DNA of 64,000 nt from Ornithodoros turicata (GCF_037126465.1 NC_088204.1:78243807-78307806), one strand, 5' to 3'. Shown: positions 47,401 to 60,362, numbered from the stretch's first letter. The notes: generated by a model not told the origin, from the letters alone. A program made the numbers and translations.

Positions 47401-50400
47401 GTGCACGGTTGTGTCCCCTTCGGGAGAATGTAGGTCACTGACGTGTGACGGGAATAACCCAAACACAGCGAAAATGGTGACGAAGCGGGGTCAGCGTCAC
47501 CTCTTATTCAAGGTAGTCCGGATAACTGAAGCTGGATTACAAGAATTTTCGGCTTTCGTTCCCTGGAATTCTTGTCCGAGTCCGGAAGCTGAAGTCCGGA
47601 TAAACGAGAACAAAATACATGGAGGAAAATCCTTCCCAGTGCCTTTTGTCCGGATACCGCGGGATCCGGATAAATGAAGTCCGGATAAACAGGGGTCGAC
47701 TGTATTTTCTTCGATATAACGATGACTCATAACTGGCAGCAGTTGATGTAAAATCAGCGAGTGCCGGGGGAAATGTCTCGAGCTCGCATCTCTCACATCG
47801 CTGGTCTGGTTTGCGGCCTTCGCAACTTACATCAGCAGAGCTTGTCCTGTTTTTAGTGAACATGGATACGAGCATTTTTTTGTCTTTTCCAGATGACCTG
47901 AGCACGGCAGAACCACACAGCATTGCCCTGGAGCAAGCGACGGCAGACACGCCTGCGACGACGATGCGGACACGCTTCGACGCGCGTTACCTGACCTTGC
48001 GAGTTCGCAACGCTGCAGCCCACAAAACCAGCGACATGAACGCCGACGACTTGTATAATGTCAGTGCACGTAGTCCGAGGTGACCGTGCCCTGACGACTC
48101 CATTTCAGATCTTGATGAGTGACCCTCACCTGAGCAATCAAGCAGCCCTGCAGACTTTGCGAGACGCCAAGCAGAGCCTGACGCTGAAGCGGTCGGTGCG
48201 GAGACGCCTGACGCAGAGAGACGCGAGGGATCACGGCCGTATCTCCTGGTGGCGTAGGACGCGATATGGCCTTGCTCTGGTAAGGACCATTATTTCACGC
48301 TTTCGCCGTTATGTGCCGCGGTTAACGTTTCGAATTAAGGGAAGCGTAGATTGCATTTCTGGCTGAAAGCTTTTTGGAAACGGGAATGCTAGCAACAAGT
48401 GTCGCTGATATGTCAATCCAGAAGTCTCTGGAGATGTACTTTGGAAGCCTACAAACACACGCTTATTGAGAGAATTATTTTTTTTTAGACTAACAACTTT
48501 GTTGGGTGTATGTTGAAGATTACATGTTGAAACTATATTTGTAGTAATTAATTATCGTAAGTAATTATGCTGATTGGCTTCAACAGTAACATAGTTCAAC
48601 ACCCCAGGCTTGGTACGAGTGTTTCGAAACTTTGTGGCGGACTCAGAGCCGTAGTCATTCTTTCTTGTGCTGAGCCGTGGTCGGCTTGGGCACTGGTGAA
48701 CCTTTGCTACGCTTGTCCGTTCAACATGAAGGTCTTGCGGAGCATGCCAGACTTATGATAACCGACATCAATCTGTTACGTTAAATTCCTACCTAACGAG
48801 AATGTCCTCGGAGCTTGAGCAGAGACCTAATGATGCTCCAGGGTAGCATATTCCGCAGCAACATCCTAATCAAAAACCTCTGGAGCATTATTTGGGATGA
48901 AGACTTTTTGTTAAGGTTCAAAGACCAGTTGTAAATGAAGTGCTAAATGCATTAAATGTGCAGTGCTGCTGGCCAATAGTAATATAGTAATAGTAATAAT
49001 AGTTATGTGCCTCTTTGATATTGTAGGTATTCGAGAAGGCCAAATACGGAGTGAAGGACGTGCTCTCCCATGTGGACCTGTGGCACTCTCACCTGAAAGT
49101 TATTCAAGGGAACTATGGTTCGGGTGTTACTTCCTACTTTCTCTTCTTGAGGCGCATGTTCCTTCTCAACCTTCTCCTGACTGTACTCATGGTAAGGCTG
49201 CCGTTCAGTCTAGTGCAGTTGCAGTTATAAATGAAGGTACGCTTACATTCATGGATATGCGTTCACAACAACGTGACACTAACAAGTATCACATTAGTGA
49301 ATGCTCCATTTGTCACGTGCTTCATTAGCAGGTTTCACATCGACACAGTAATGACTGCCCATAATCAACGAGTGTCACATTAGCCGAGGGTTACACTAAG
49401 GAGCGTCGTATGAATAGGCATTTAATTGACAGACCTCGGAATAAAGGTGTCTCATTTACATGGGTATATGGGCGAGAATCTCGTTAATGAGCATCAGGAA
49501 GCGGTTCATTCACAGGCCTCAAAATAACCAATATCTCATTAACACACATCACACGAATGAACTTTGCATTATATTTACAAATGTCGCACTACCAAACATC
49601 ACGCCAACCAATGTCACATTATCAGGCATCACATTAACGAGCAGTTCATTGATAGTCCTCACAGTAACAAGGGTCTCCCTAACACGGATCAAGTGAATGA
49701 ACGTTGCACTAAAATGCATTGTAATAACTAACATCACACTACCAAACAACACGTTCTCCAATGCCACAGCACTGAGCACCACATTAACGAACAGTGCCTT
49801 GACAGTCCTCACATGAACAAACATCCAATTAACGAGGGAAGAGAAGTAGCCGAAGCTCTTTGCCTGCACGGCTGCAGAACGTGTGTTTATAAGTCCCATA
49901 CGTCGTGATGTTTGGGACTTATAAACACATCAAATTAACGAGTGTCACATTAGCACACATCACATAAACAAACTTCGCATTAATATGCATTATATTAACT
50001 AACGTCAGATTACCACATATCACATTAGCCAATATATCACATTACCAAGTGTCGCTTGTGGCGGACAGCCATAAAGACACTTGATCCACGTAAGTTGTGC
50101 ATTTGGAGTGTGCATATTGTGAGTTTTGGTTTCGTATTGATGTGGTGAAACATAATTTTGTGGCAGAGCGATGGCATATGTGCGGTGGCACTTACGTGCG
50201 CTTGCTGAAGGCTTATGCGATGAGGATGTTGATTTGATCCCCTGTCAGCCTCAGCAATCCTTGCAGTCGTCAACACGTTTGTGAATGTGTACAATGAGAG
50301 TGCATCACTGGAAGAAATCTGCAGCAATGTGTTGTCCCGTATTCAGTAGACGGTGAAGCTGTCAGCAGTGAAGCAGTTGTCCCGTCAGTAGTGAAGCAAG

Positions 50401-53400
50401 CTCACCTAGACAGTTTTCTCAAACCACTTTGAGTGTTCAACTTTAGAAACAATCTTTGCCATTGACCACAAATTCAGACTGCTCAATAATTCGGATTGAT
50501 TCTGCGGCTCCTCAGAAAAGTCAGAAAAAGCAGTCAGCGTGTGTACTTGCATTTTATTACCGGCGTAGTAAACTACATCATTGTTCCTTACAGCTAGGCT
50601 TTGTGACGATACCTCAAATAATCTACGACTCAGTAGCGGGTGAACGACGACGTCAGGAAGTGGGCTACGTCAACGTCGTCGTCAACGTCTTCACCGGGGC
50701 GGTGAGTCGCCGTTGATGAGTGACCGCCTTCCGCGATGCTCACCGGTACGTTGAACGACCACAGGGGGCCTTCTATGACTCGCTGATGTACTACGGGCAC
50801 TACAGTAACGAGACGTTCTCTCTGAATGGAAGCCTCCACTATAACATGCCTTTTGCCTACCTGCTGACCATGGCGTGCTGCATACTTGCCTGTCTCGTCA
50901 TCTTGGCTTCTAGGTACGTATTTTTTGAAGCGCCCATTTATTTATTGATTTAGTTTAAGCACTCTCGAGGCATTACAGTATCAACAAGAGGGATTGACAA
51001 AATAGATTACATTTGGGCACAACATGTACGATTAGGGAGTGACTTTTTTCGGGTTAAACCCGATTCCGCCCGGTTATTCCCCCTCCCGAACTGACCTCCG
51101 ACAAATTCAGGTTAAACCTGATTTCTCCCCGGATTCCAGTCGCAATAAGATCCGAAAATGACGTTTCCACTGAAGACGAACAAAGGTTTCCAGGTGTAAC
51201 ACATGTAAGAATGGGTCACTTACTTCACGAGCAATACGCCCATGGGTGTCAGCACTGTCTGTGCCTTCGGGGATCATCGCTGGAATGTCACCCACAAAAA
51301 AAAAAAAAAGAAAGAAAAAAAAAGATTAGGAAGGACCTAATAGACAATAGACAAAATAGAAAGGCATTTAACCCGAAAAAGTCACTTCCTATGTACGAAT
51401 CAATAAGGGCGTATTTAATATTGGGAGTACAGCATCGTTCGTATATTGTTAGGAGTATTCTTGCGCAATTTCCCCCCCCCCCAAAAAAAATAAATAACGA
51501 GTCGGCAAATTACGTGCATAAATACAGTATACATACCTCGAATATAGAAAAATTTCTACTCACGTGTTCAAATCGCTTGAAGTCTGACCAAGTCTTACAA
51601 GCGCAACTACATCGAGACCTCCATGGGCACCCGCGACGTCTACTCCACAAAGGTGTTTGCCGCGTGGGACTTCAGCATCGAATCCAGGGAAGCCGCCATG
51701 CTCAAGTCACGGAGCATCTACAATGAGCTCAAGGTGAACGGCTGCCTCTCGAGCGACGAACTCTGTAATGGAGTCTGTAATTTTACAGGAGCTCCTGTCA
51801 CTGGAGAAACGCGCGGAGACCAAAGAGCCGTTCGCCGTGCAAGCCGCGAAGCTTGTCTGCAAAATTTTCATCAACGTCGTCATTCTGGCGATCATGGCCG
51901 GCTCCGGATGCTTGGTGTACTTTCTGCTCAGCAAAGCGTCGCTCGAGGTATAAGTAGGGCCCGACCTTTTCGGGTTTTATTTTTGGCCAAATTCGGGAGA
52001 GGGTAAATATCGGGTGAAATTTTTCATTCGAAAATTCGGGTGTATTCGGGTTAAATCCCGTTACGCCATATTCTGTCGTCAGGAATTCGGGTGTATTCGG
52101 GTGATTTTTTTTTTGTTTAATAAAAATTTGTCTTAACATGGAACTAATGTTTAGCAATGTTATCAAACTTTATTTTAATGCACGCTTACGAGTGTGCCAC
52201 GCGACCCGGATGTTTTCGGGTAGATTCGGGTTAAACCCGAACTTTACAGATTTCGTTTGAGGGGTAAATATCGGGCGGATACGAGTTTAACCCTAAAAAG
52301 TCAGGCCCTAGGTATAAGCTGCTTTGTTTTCCCTCGAATCGTACTCTACATAGCTGCGCGCGAATTAGTTGAACTGAAACTTACGTCTAGACAACTAGAC
52401 AATGATTTGCTGCTAGATGTGTGTTCCTTTAATGCCTCATGTATATGCATAGAGCCTGAATTTTTGGGGTTTAACCCGATTCTTCCACCGAATTTGCACC
52501 CCGGATTGACGAAGGTTGCCTCTTTAGGGTGAAATACGATTTTTACCCAGCAAATTTCTCCCCTGAGATGTCTGCAGGAATGCGTGCTAACTTGTTTAGC
52601 AGCAAATGCAGCTGCATCACTGTTTGTACCAAACCAGTACAGTGACAATGAAAAAAATGGCTAGGAAGCAAGCGAGCTGGTGAAGATGAAGCACAATGTA
52701 AAAACCCCCGAGACTAGGGAACACGAAGGGACAGACACAAACACGAAGTCTCAAGATCAAGAGGCTTCGTGTTTGTGTCTGTCCCTTCGTGTTCCCTAGT
52801 CTCGGGGGTTTTTACATTATGCAGTAACAGTGGGTTTGAGTAACTGAGCCCGATTTCTCCGCGAATTTAGCATACTGGAAGTTTTTCCACCCGAATTCGC
52901 ATGAATTTAGCGCACACGTCTATTTATCCGATGTCTGTGCCCCAAATTTAGAGAAAAAAAATATCCCGAAAAGTTCAGGCTCTATATATGCATGCTATGT
53001 AACTAACATATGAGGTGCTGTACTGGCTCTGATTAAAGGAACTTTGCCCGCGTAACTGCAAAGGCTATTTTGCCGTTATGGGAAGCACTTATTTGATTAG
53101 GACACCCTTATCAAACAAGGATGTACTAACTAAAAAAGTGCATAATTCTTAAATAACGACATAAAAAAAAAAAAGAACCTCTGACAGCCTTGGGTGTTGA
53201 ACGGCTCCGTGGCCTGTTCCGCTACGAAGCATGATGAGCATGGTGCCTTTTGCAAAATCATTTGTTTTCAATTCAGTAATGGTTGCTCCTGTGTTCATCT
53301 GAACCCAGAATGATGTTCCTGTTCTGCAAGAGATGACAGTAGCACTTGTAGTGGGTGCCCTGTGCTTTGTGATACCAACTGTATTCCTCGTACTCTCGAC

Positions 53401-56400
53401 CTGGGAATTCTACAGATCCGTACACATTCGTCTCTATATCAATCTAGTCAGGTACGTGTAGAGTGGTGCTTCACTGGTGACTCATTCCTAAGCTCCCTTT
53501 GATGACCTTTGATGTCCTTTGCTTCAGAGTGACCTTGATCAAGGTGGTAGTGCTGGGGGTGCTGGCATACTTCTGGCTCAGTTCTTCTCACGTAAGTTGT
53601 CCATGAATGTCTCGGAAATCATAATTTGGTAATCTTTGTAAAAGTAACCCTTACCAGGGCTTTGAAACCCTTGAAAACCCTTAAACCAGAGAGTCCATAT
53701 TTCAAGGCCCTGGAAGCGCTTTGAATCTGGAGCCACCCTTAAAAACTAGAGGTGCGCGAATATTCAAAATTTCGAATACGAGGAAAATATTTCCGATACG
53801 CGATTCATATTCGTATTCGAAAATTGACATTCAAATGTCTTCAAATATCATACTAGCTTACTACTAAGCCATTGCGCATTTCAATTTGTGCGTTGCAGTA
53901 ACAGCAACAAACAAGAATAGTACAATAGCCACAAAGCGATCCTCGGAGCTTTCGAGCACACGTTTAGGCATCCATTATGATTCACTCCACATAGGTAGAG
54001 TCATACTTTTCTGTTAACAGACAAGAATCATGCAGTGGGTCAGTCAGCTGTTGGAACTTAATCACGGATGAAAAACCAGTGATTCATCCAGCAGAGGGCG
54101 TATGCTATCGTTTTCAGGTTAAACTAGGTTTTTCACTATACTTCCGCCCCCCCCCCCCCCCCGAATAAGTTTTCAAGAATTTGGGTAAAACCCGATATCT
54201 ACCCGAAATCATTGCAGTCCTTCAACTTGTCGTTCTAAGTAAACCGTCGGAAAAGTGAATCATAATATCAGCAAATAGAGCTATCTGTGACAACCTATTT
54301 GTCCTCTTTTTATGATCCCCTCCTGCAGGAGTCAAAGGCCAGCTTTTGCGGAGCTCGTAGAAGTGTCTGAATACCGCGGCCATTCATTGCCCCAGTTCCG
54401 AGCGGAAACGTAAAGGTTCTTGTTATCCGTCCCAGTGTCACAGCAGTGGCTTGTTTCATATGGCTTTCGTTTCACCCCAAAGACTCCCCGATGACATATC
54501 AAACAGAGATCGTAGTGCCCGATTTCTCCCCGAATCCTCGTGTGTAAATGGTACCCGATTTTTCCCTCCCGAATTTGAAAAATCATAAAACCCGAAAAAT
54601 GAAAAGCCCTAGTCATGCATAGTCTAATGGTGTGGCTGCACTGGTATGTCCCTTTTGAGGTGTATTGGGACAGACACGAGCTTGCCGAGTTTGTCACCTT
54701 ATACGAAACGCCTTCCTCGACTCAGCACTGTATACAGCCTCGAAACTTTGCAGGTGAAGGACCAGTGCTGGGAGGACGGTCTGGGTCAAGAAGTTTATCG
54801 CCTCCTCATTGTGGACACAGTGTTTGTGTGGTTCCTAACTAGCGGGGTGTGGGAATTCGGCCGAGGTTTCGTGTACCGGTACCTCACCCCAAGTATAGGA
54901 GCTCCCGAGCTCGACGTTGCCCACAACACGTTGGATCTCATCTACACTCAGACTTTGGTCTGGTAAGCAGCCTACTTGTAGTGGCTTTTGCAATCTGATG
55001 CATTTTTGAACATGAATTGAAAGCTGCGAATATTTTGTGGCAGTAACTTTGATCAGGTTACTTCGACAAAGTTAACGAAAAAGAAATGAATGAGTTCCTC
55101 AAGGGGGAAGTTACTGGAGCTCAAAAGCATAGATAGACTTGTTACGAGTTAAGTTACCGTGTGAAAAATGTAGCTAAGTTAATGGCGAAGTTCTTCAGCC
55201 TGAAATGTAACTCGCAGTTACTGAGTTACTTAAAAAAAGAACGAGTTACTTCCAAGTTACTTCGGACACAAGATATCATTACGCAGGTGCAGCGCATGTG
55301 AGCAGTTGAGTTAGACCTTAAGTTACCTGCGGAGGAGTGCAACACGCTTAGATCGTTTTCTTATTCCCTGTGGGCGCACAATGGTTCAGCTTCATTTCAA
55401 TGGCAACGGTTCTTACTTCCTGAATGAAATACTGTCATTGATTGAATGTCATGTTTTATGGCAAAAAATGCCATGAAGGAACCAGAGAGAAAATATGTGG
55501 ACGTGAGCGAAAAGCGAATTAAAAGTAACTTGGAACTCAACTTAAGTTACTATGGCAAAGTTACCTGAAAAAGAAACGAGTTCCTCTAAAAGTTACCACG
55601 GCGCAAAAGTACCGAGTTAAGTTACAAGTTACCAAAAATGGAACTTCGTTACAGTAACGAGTTACCTCGAACCCTGCTCAAAAGCAACGAGTTAAGTTAG
55701 AAGTTACTGAAAAAAGTAGCTTAGTTACAGTAACGGGTTCCCCTACACAGATTGAAAAGTAACTTGGAAACTTCAGTTACTTTGGCAAAGTTACCTGACA
55801 AAGAAACGAGTTCCTCTAAAAGTTACCACGACGCAAAAGTACCGAGTTAAGTTACACATTACCGAAAAAGGGAACTTGGTTACAGTAACGAGTTACCTCG
55901 AACACTGCTCAAAAGCAACGAGTTAAGTTAGAAGTTACTGAAAAAAGTAGCTTAGTTACAGTAACGGGTTCCCCTACACAGATTGAAAAGTAACTTGGAA
56001 ACTTCAGTTACTTTGGCAAAGTTACCTGACAAAGAAACGAGTTCCTCTGAAAGTTACCATGACGCAAAAGTACCGAGTTAAGTTACACATTACCAAAAAA
56101 GGGAACTTGGTTACAGTAATGAGTTACCTCGAACACTGCTCAAAAGCAACGAGTTAAGTTAGAAGTTACTGAAAAAAGTAGCTTAGTTACAGTAACGAGT
56201 TACCCCCCTACACTGCCGTCACTACGACTTCTTCGGGCCTGGCCCGGGCTCGGATCGGGCCTAAAAATGCAGCCGTTCATAACTTTGGTGTTCATAACAC
56301 TAACGTTCATAACACTAACGTTCATAACACTAACGTTCATAACAACGTTCATAACAACGTTCAACGTTCATAACACTAAAATGCAAAAACAAGTTCACTT

Positions 56401-59169
56401 CAAATTACGTTATACGCAATGTTAATTTCGTACTTGTTATTGTAATTCAAAACTTTGACTCCGTTACGGAACTACTGTCGAAATTATACAGGACTCTTTC
56501 TTGCTTCGGCGCTAAGCAGTGAACGTGGTCTCAGTTCGTGCATCGGTGCTCTTAGTGCGCTTGTCCCGCTGTCTCATTGGATGCCGCCAATCTCTGCCTC
56601 CTGGAAATCCCATTCGTTGCTGCTAAAGACAGCCGTGTTGTCATTGCGTTTTTCTTCTAAACAGTAGCGCTGTGTGAACTAATTTTGCTCGCATTATATT
56701 AGATAGGTAGATAGATAGATCGATAGATAGATAATTTATTTCACACTCAAGGTGTTGGAAATCGGGGCAAAAAAGCCATGTGGCTTGACTAGGCCCTGAC
56801 TCCCTTACATTACATTCAGTACTTCATATAAACCAACAAAGAATCGAAAATCTGTGCAGTCTTAATGACAAAAATACAACGTGCGAGCAGAAAAAAAAAA
56901 AAAAAAGCAATAAATAGCTGTTTCATATTATAATCTGACAAAGCAAAGATATCAATATCGATAGAAGCCGACATATTTAACAGGATAGGAAGCTTATAAG
57001 TGATTGATATTACTAATTGAAACGCAGACTTTCATTTGAGAGCAAGTTTTTTTTTTGCATTTTAGTGCCCCTGTAAGGACAAGGACTACAGTTACAGCTT
57101 TGCTTCGATTGTGCAGGTTCGGCATATTCTATTGCCCGTTCCTCCCCCTGGTGGCGTCCCTCAAGCTGCTGGCAACCTTCTACATCAAACGTGGCAGCGT
57201 CATGTGGACCCAGCCCTCGGTCCGGCCCTGGCGTGCTGTCCACGCCCAGACGGTCTTCCTCGTTCTCACCTTCTGCAGCTTTGTGCTGGGCACGGGCGCT
57301 CTGGGCTACGCCGTTCTCTGCATCCAGCCTTCTGCCGTGTGCGGACCTTTCAGGGGATCCACGACCACGTATGACTCCGTGCTCCAATCCCTGTCTGGCC
57401 TATTTACTGGTCGCCTGTTGACCTACGTCCTGTCGCCGTTTGTCGTCTTTTTGGCCATCCTCGTTCTGGGGTGAGTAACTTTGCTGTGTCCGACCGATTT
57501 TGCTACGTAGGTGTCGGTAGCATTTAAAGGGGGGGAACAGCGCTGTCAAAAAGGTCATCTGTGGAACTAGTATTGTTATATGATGAATAGTAGTATGTAC
57601 TAGTATTGTACGCAATAAGGGCCTGACTTTTTAGGGTTAAACCCGTATCTGCCCGATATTTACCCCCCGAACGAAATCTGTAAAATTCGGGTTTAACCCG
57701 AATCTACCCGAAAACATCCGGGTCGCGTGGCACACTCGTAAGCGTGCATTAAAATAAAGTTCGATAACATTGCTAAACATTAGTTCCATGATAAGACAAA
57801 TTTGTATTAAACAAAAAAAAATCACCCGAATACACCCGAATTTCTGACGACAGAATATGCCGTAACGGGATTTAACCCGAATACACCCAAATTTTCAAAT
57901 GAAAAATATCACCCGATATTTACCCCCGAATTTGGCCAAAAATAAAACCCGAAAAAGTCAGGCCCTAAGTATAGTATGTTGTAGTAAACGTATACACTAA
58001 GATGGTACCGGACATTTTTTAAAATCATGCCAGATTTTTTAATAAAAAGGCTATTAGAGCAACGCTTTTGCAGTCAAGTTCTACGGCCGGGCTAACATCC
58101 TCTCGAAGACAGTATGCAGCTACAAGATTAATCAAGACTAATCACCTAAAATTCATTAATTAACTCTTTCATTAGGGAATTTCGGGCAAAGGCTAGACAG
58201 CAGAACGGGAGGCAATCCTTGTTGAAAGCCATTCTAGCTTCTGAAAAGAGTGCAGAGAAAAGCATGTAGTACCATAGGATTGGAGGCTAATGTCGCCACT
58301 AACATTCCATAGAAGCTGGGTGTCTATAATGGCATGTCTATATGCAGTAATTTTTCACAAGTCCGAAATAAGCACAGGTTGCTCTCAAGTTTCATTTCTC
58401 TGGATCTGCTGCTGTCAATATATTTCCGCTGGGAACTGCCATCTGGACTGGTACCGTACTAGTTATTGTACGCAGGAAACCATACCACAGTATTCCATAT
58501 TGCAGCGTTGTTTTGTGTAGTACACTTGCTCAGATGTAACGGAATATTGTTTTTCAATAGCAAGAGGTGTACAGTGTTAACAACCAGTGCTACGGAAATT
58601 TTTTCAGACTGGTTCTGTACTACGTGCGAGCGTTGGCATCTGCGCACGGAGAGATGGTCAGACTCTTGAGGGAACAACTGATTCTCGTAAGACATCGTCT
58701 CTTGCCCGCATCACCCATGGCCATGCGCTGGAAACGTCTTCTATCCTTTCTCTGCAGGAGGGCAAGGACAAAGTATTCCTCCTGCAGCTGTTTGAGAAAG
58801 CCATGGAGCAGCGGATGCCCAAAGCGAAGGACTCTCCTCAAGGTGAAACGCTTCTTTCGATCTTAATTAATTAACTTTTAATTAATAAGTTTAATTAATT
58901 ACATGCTCCGATGAAGCTGATTAATTAATAAACTCAATTAATATTTTGATGAATAAGCTTCACCAGAGAACCCTTTTCACCCGGCTGTTCAAATACGCTT
59001 TGACGTTGCTGCTCTCATATCTTATTCAGCCCAGGGTCATTTGCTGCCAGTGTCTCGCGGAGGGTCGTCCGAGGGCTCGCCACGCAGGGGTTCCGCGGTC
59101 GACAGTCTTCCGCGGCGCGTTCACCAGCAGGGTTTCCGCTACCTTGTCGCCAAAGACAAGTCTCAGTGA
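44447..59169 (+). CDS. TMC (transmembrane channel-like) protein, 16 exons, 789 aa
   Basis: Family: multi-pass plasma-membrane proteins linked to mechanosensitive or leak conductances. Exons, all in phase: 44447-44504, 45995-46162, 47893-48059, 48109-48279, 49027-49191, 50594-50701, 50765-50913, 51583-51733, 51789-51947, 53309-53451, 53528-53591, 54754-54962, 57117-57470, 58608-58686, 58758-58842, 59030-59169 (TGA). The N-terminus is hydrophilic. The first membrane region follows [16 protein letters not shown], and [14 protein letters not shown] plus VFAAWDF form the conserved central part. The TMC signature [13 protein letters not shown] sits at about residue 506 (the usual CWET is CWED here). 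More hydrophobic helices follow, then a basic Ser/Arg-rich tail. The first exon is small; its ATG was chosen because its GTGAGT donor is in phase with exon 2. Closest in length to the TMC5/6/7 group, but I cannot assign the subgroup. Confidence 0.93.
44893..45906. mobile_element. About 1-kb foldback element in TMC intron 1
   Basis: The left arm CTTGCAAGGTGCATTATAATCC pairs with the inverted right arm ATTATGCAAGATGCATCATAATCC, and pairing continues inward (CTCGAGGAAAGTTTC with CTCGCGGAAAGTTTC; GACGACAGC; CTGCTGTGCATTCTT; CATTGCCCTCGT) to a centre near 45540. A minisatellite sits in the left arm. Non-coding. Confidence 0.78.
45095..45265. repeat. 51-bp tandem repeat (AGTGAGCAAACGGTGGATTG)
   Basis: Three-plus units at 51-bp spacing, with units themselves made of GTGAGTGA-like words. 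The period is a multiple of three, which makes a spurious long frame on the minus strand. Confidence 0.85.
46430..47000. repeat. GATAAGCCGCAC-type dispersed repeat
   Basis: Begins CGCGTATAAGCCGCACC, with GCAGATAAGCCGC repeated three times by 46530. It ends with CGCGTAAGCCACGGCTAATA just before the pogo-like element. No coding capacity seen. Confidence 0.5.
47001..47702. mobile_element. Pogo/Tigger-like DNA transposon remnant
   Basis: Terminal inverted repeats CAGTCGACCCCCGTTTATCC and, inverted at the right, CAGTCGACCCCTGTTTATCC, bordered by TA. This TIR type belongs to the pogo branch of Tc1/mariner. On the minus strand, 47221-47466 reads an acidic frame ending [12 protein letters not shown] that resembles a transposase C-terminus; the rest is degraded. 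Inserted in TMC intron 2. Confidence 0.75.
49240..50050. repeat. Irregular TCACATTA/ATTAAC array in TMC intron
   Basis: For about 0.8 kb the words CACATTA, ATTAACGA and CATCACA recur every 18-25 bp with heavy divergence. At 49893-49925 a short inverted pair (TTTATAAGTCCCA and TGGGACTTATAAA) interrupts it. No protein frame persists. Confidence 0.7.
51955..52309 (+). mobile_element. GGGTTTAACCCG-family MITE (copy 2)
   Basis: AGGGCCCGACCTTTTCGGG to AAAAAGTCAGGCCCT. It begins 8 bp after the TMC exon ending 51947, directly behind its donor. Near-identical to 18775-19114. Confidence 0.82.
52450..52984. mobile_element. Divergent GGGTTAAACCCG repeat carrying an inserted perfect hairpin
   Basis: The outer repeat runs from AGAGCCTGAATTTTTGGGG to AAAAGTTCAGGCTCT. 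Inside, 52690-52822 is a near-perfect palindrome (AATGTAAAAACCCCCGAGAC arms, about 54 bp each) that interrupts homology to the 1293-1690 copy. Confidence 0.7.
53745..53880. repeat. TCGAATA-rich dispersed repeat
   Basis: Starts AGAGGTGCGCGAATATTC and alternates TTCGAATA and ATTCGTATTCG words. A degenerate copy without clear ends. Confidence 0.5.
55365..56205 (+). repeat. GTTAC-rich repeat with 231-bp tandem extension
   Basis: 55365-55690 is the inverse of 27040-27395. From 55677 the block starting CTCAAAAGCAACGAGTTAAG repeats at 55908 and 56139, an exact 231-bp period. Only these copies show tandem growth. Confidence 0.82.
56288..56372 (+). repeat. 16-bp tandem repeat AACGTTCATAACACTA
   Basis: Four to five consecutive units, the last ones shortened to AACGTTCATAAC. 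Confidence 0.85.
56700..56735 (+). repeat. (GATA)n microsatellite
   Basis: Imperfect GATA units (AGATAGGTAGATAGATAGAT) followed by an AT-rich stretch. Confidence 0.8.
57618..57966 (-). mobile_element. GGGTTTAACCCG-family MITE (copy 3, inverted)
   Basis: AGGGCCTGACTTTTTAGGG to AAAAAGTCAGGCCCT, inverse orientation to copies 1 and 2. Lies 148 bp after the TMC exon ending 57470. Confidence 0.82.
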
Positions 59170-59974
59170 ACGTCGTCATCTGCGTGCATACCCGTTGAGG
59201 AGACGACCAAAAAACGCCCGTCGGGAGTAGAAAAATACGTCTAGTCGGCACCGTGCGTAACGAACGGTACACCCAAAAAAGCACGGCTGTCTCCGGCGAC
59301 GTTGCAGGTGCCTTCCCGCCTGCCTTTCGTGGACAATGGAAAAAAAAAACTCTTCTCATACGGGGGAATGATTACGTTTACGGGACAGTAGACAATGTAG
59401 AAAGATGCCTATCTAATGGGGTTAAGTGCCAAAGGGTTGCCTACGGACGTACGGCAGATGTGATGTTCGTTAATTTGACCCTGACGCAACTGGAAAGTTG
59501 GATCAAGTTAAAGAAGCCGTGCAAAAACTATTGAACTCAACTCCATAGAACTACTACCATATAAATATAGATGGGACATTTGAATACTAAGCCAGAAAAC
59601 CAAGTTAACTGAAGTCAAATTAACGACAGACAGCTCTAATCGTTCTGGGCTGCACGCCTAAAGTGTTATTAGCAGCAAGTCGCCCAGTTCATCAAAGAGG
59701 ATACTGCAGTAACATGGAAATACTGACGCGTCAAGAACCACAGCAATGCAGTTATAAGTGCCTTTGAGCTGCCATGTGTTGCCTTATTGGGTCGATACCT
59801 AAGAGAGTGGACATCACCCTCTTAATTCCGTCCATTCCGAGGGTATGTGTGCTGTACGCACCAGCAATTCAGAATGCTGTGAAATGGAACATAGAAAAAA
59901 AAAAGGTTTCACTTTTTGTAGTAATTTTTGCTGAGCAGTGTCTTCACTCAGTGACTTCAATCGGGCATTTGTGC

Positions 59975-59980
59975 AATAAA
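59975..59980 (+). terminator. Candidate polyadenylation signal of the TMC gene
   Basis: AATAAA about 800 bp after the TGA at 59167-59169; the first canonical hexamer I found downstream. Confidence 0.4.
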
Positions 59981-60332
59981 CAAGAAATGTGCACTATAGT
60001 CTACGGTTTATTTCGAAGGTGAAGGAGAGCATGATCGAACTCAACTCCACAGAAATGGATGGGACATTTGAATACTATGCCAAAAAATAAAGTTAACTGA
60101 AGTCAAATTAACGACAGACAGCTGTAATCGTAGTATACTAAGTATACGTACCAAATGTAGGTTCGGATACAAAATCGGTTCCTTTCAAAAATTTACGAAA
60201 GCCTTTGGTCAATAAGTCATAAATAATAATAAGTCAATAAGACTGAAAAATACAATTACTCTTTACTTTCAAGGCTACTAACAGACGTTACGAGCAACTT
60301 CGGGGGCCACGCGTCTCGACTACTGCATTCTC

Positions 60333-60338
60333 TTTAAT
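60333..60338 (-). terminator. ATTAAA polyadenylation signal of ATP synthase subunit d
   Basis: On the minus strand ATTAAA lies 25 bp beyond the stop codon, giving a very short 3' UTR. Confidence 0.55.
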
Positions 60339-60362
60339 AAGACTTTCAATCCAAGACTGTAT

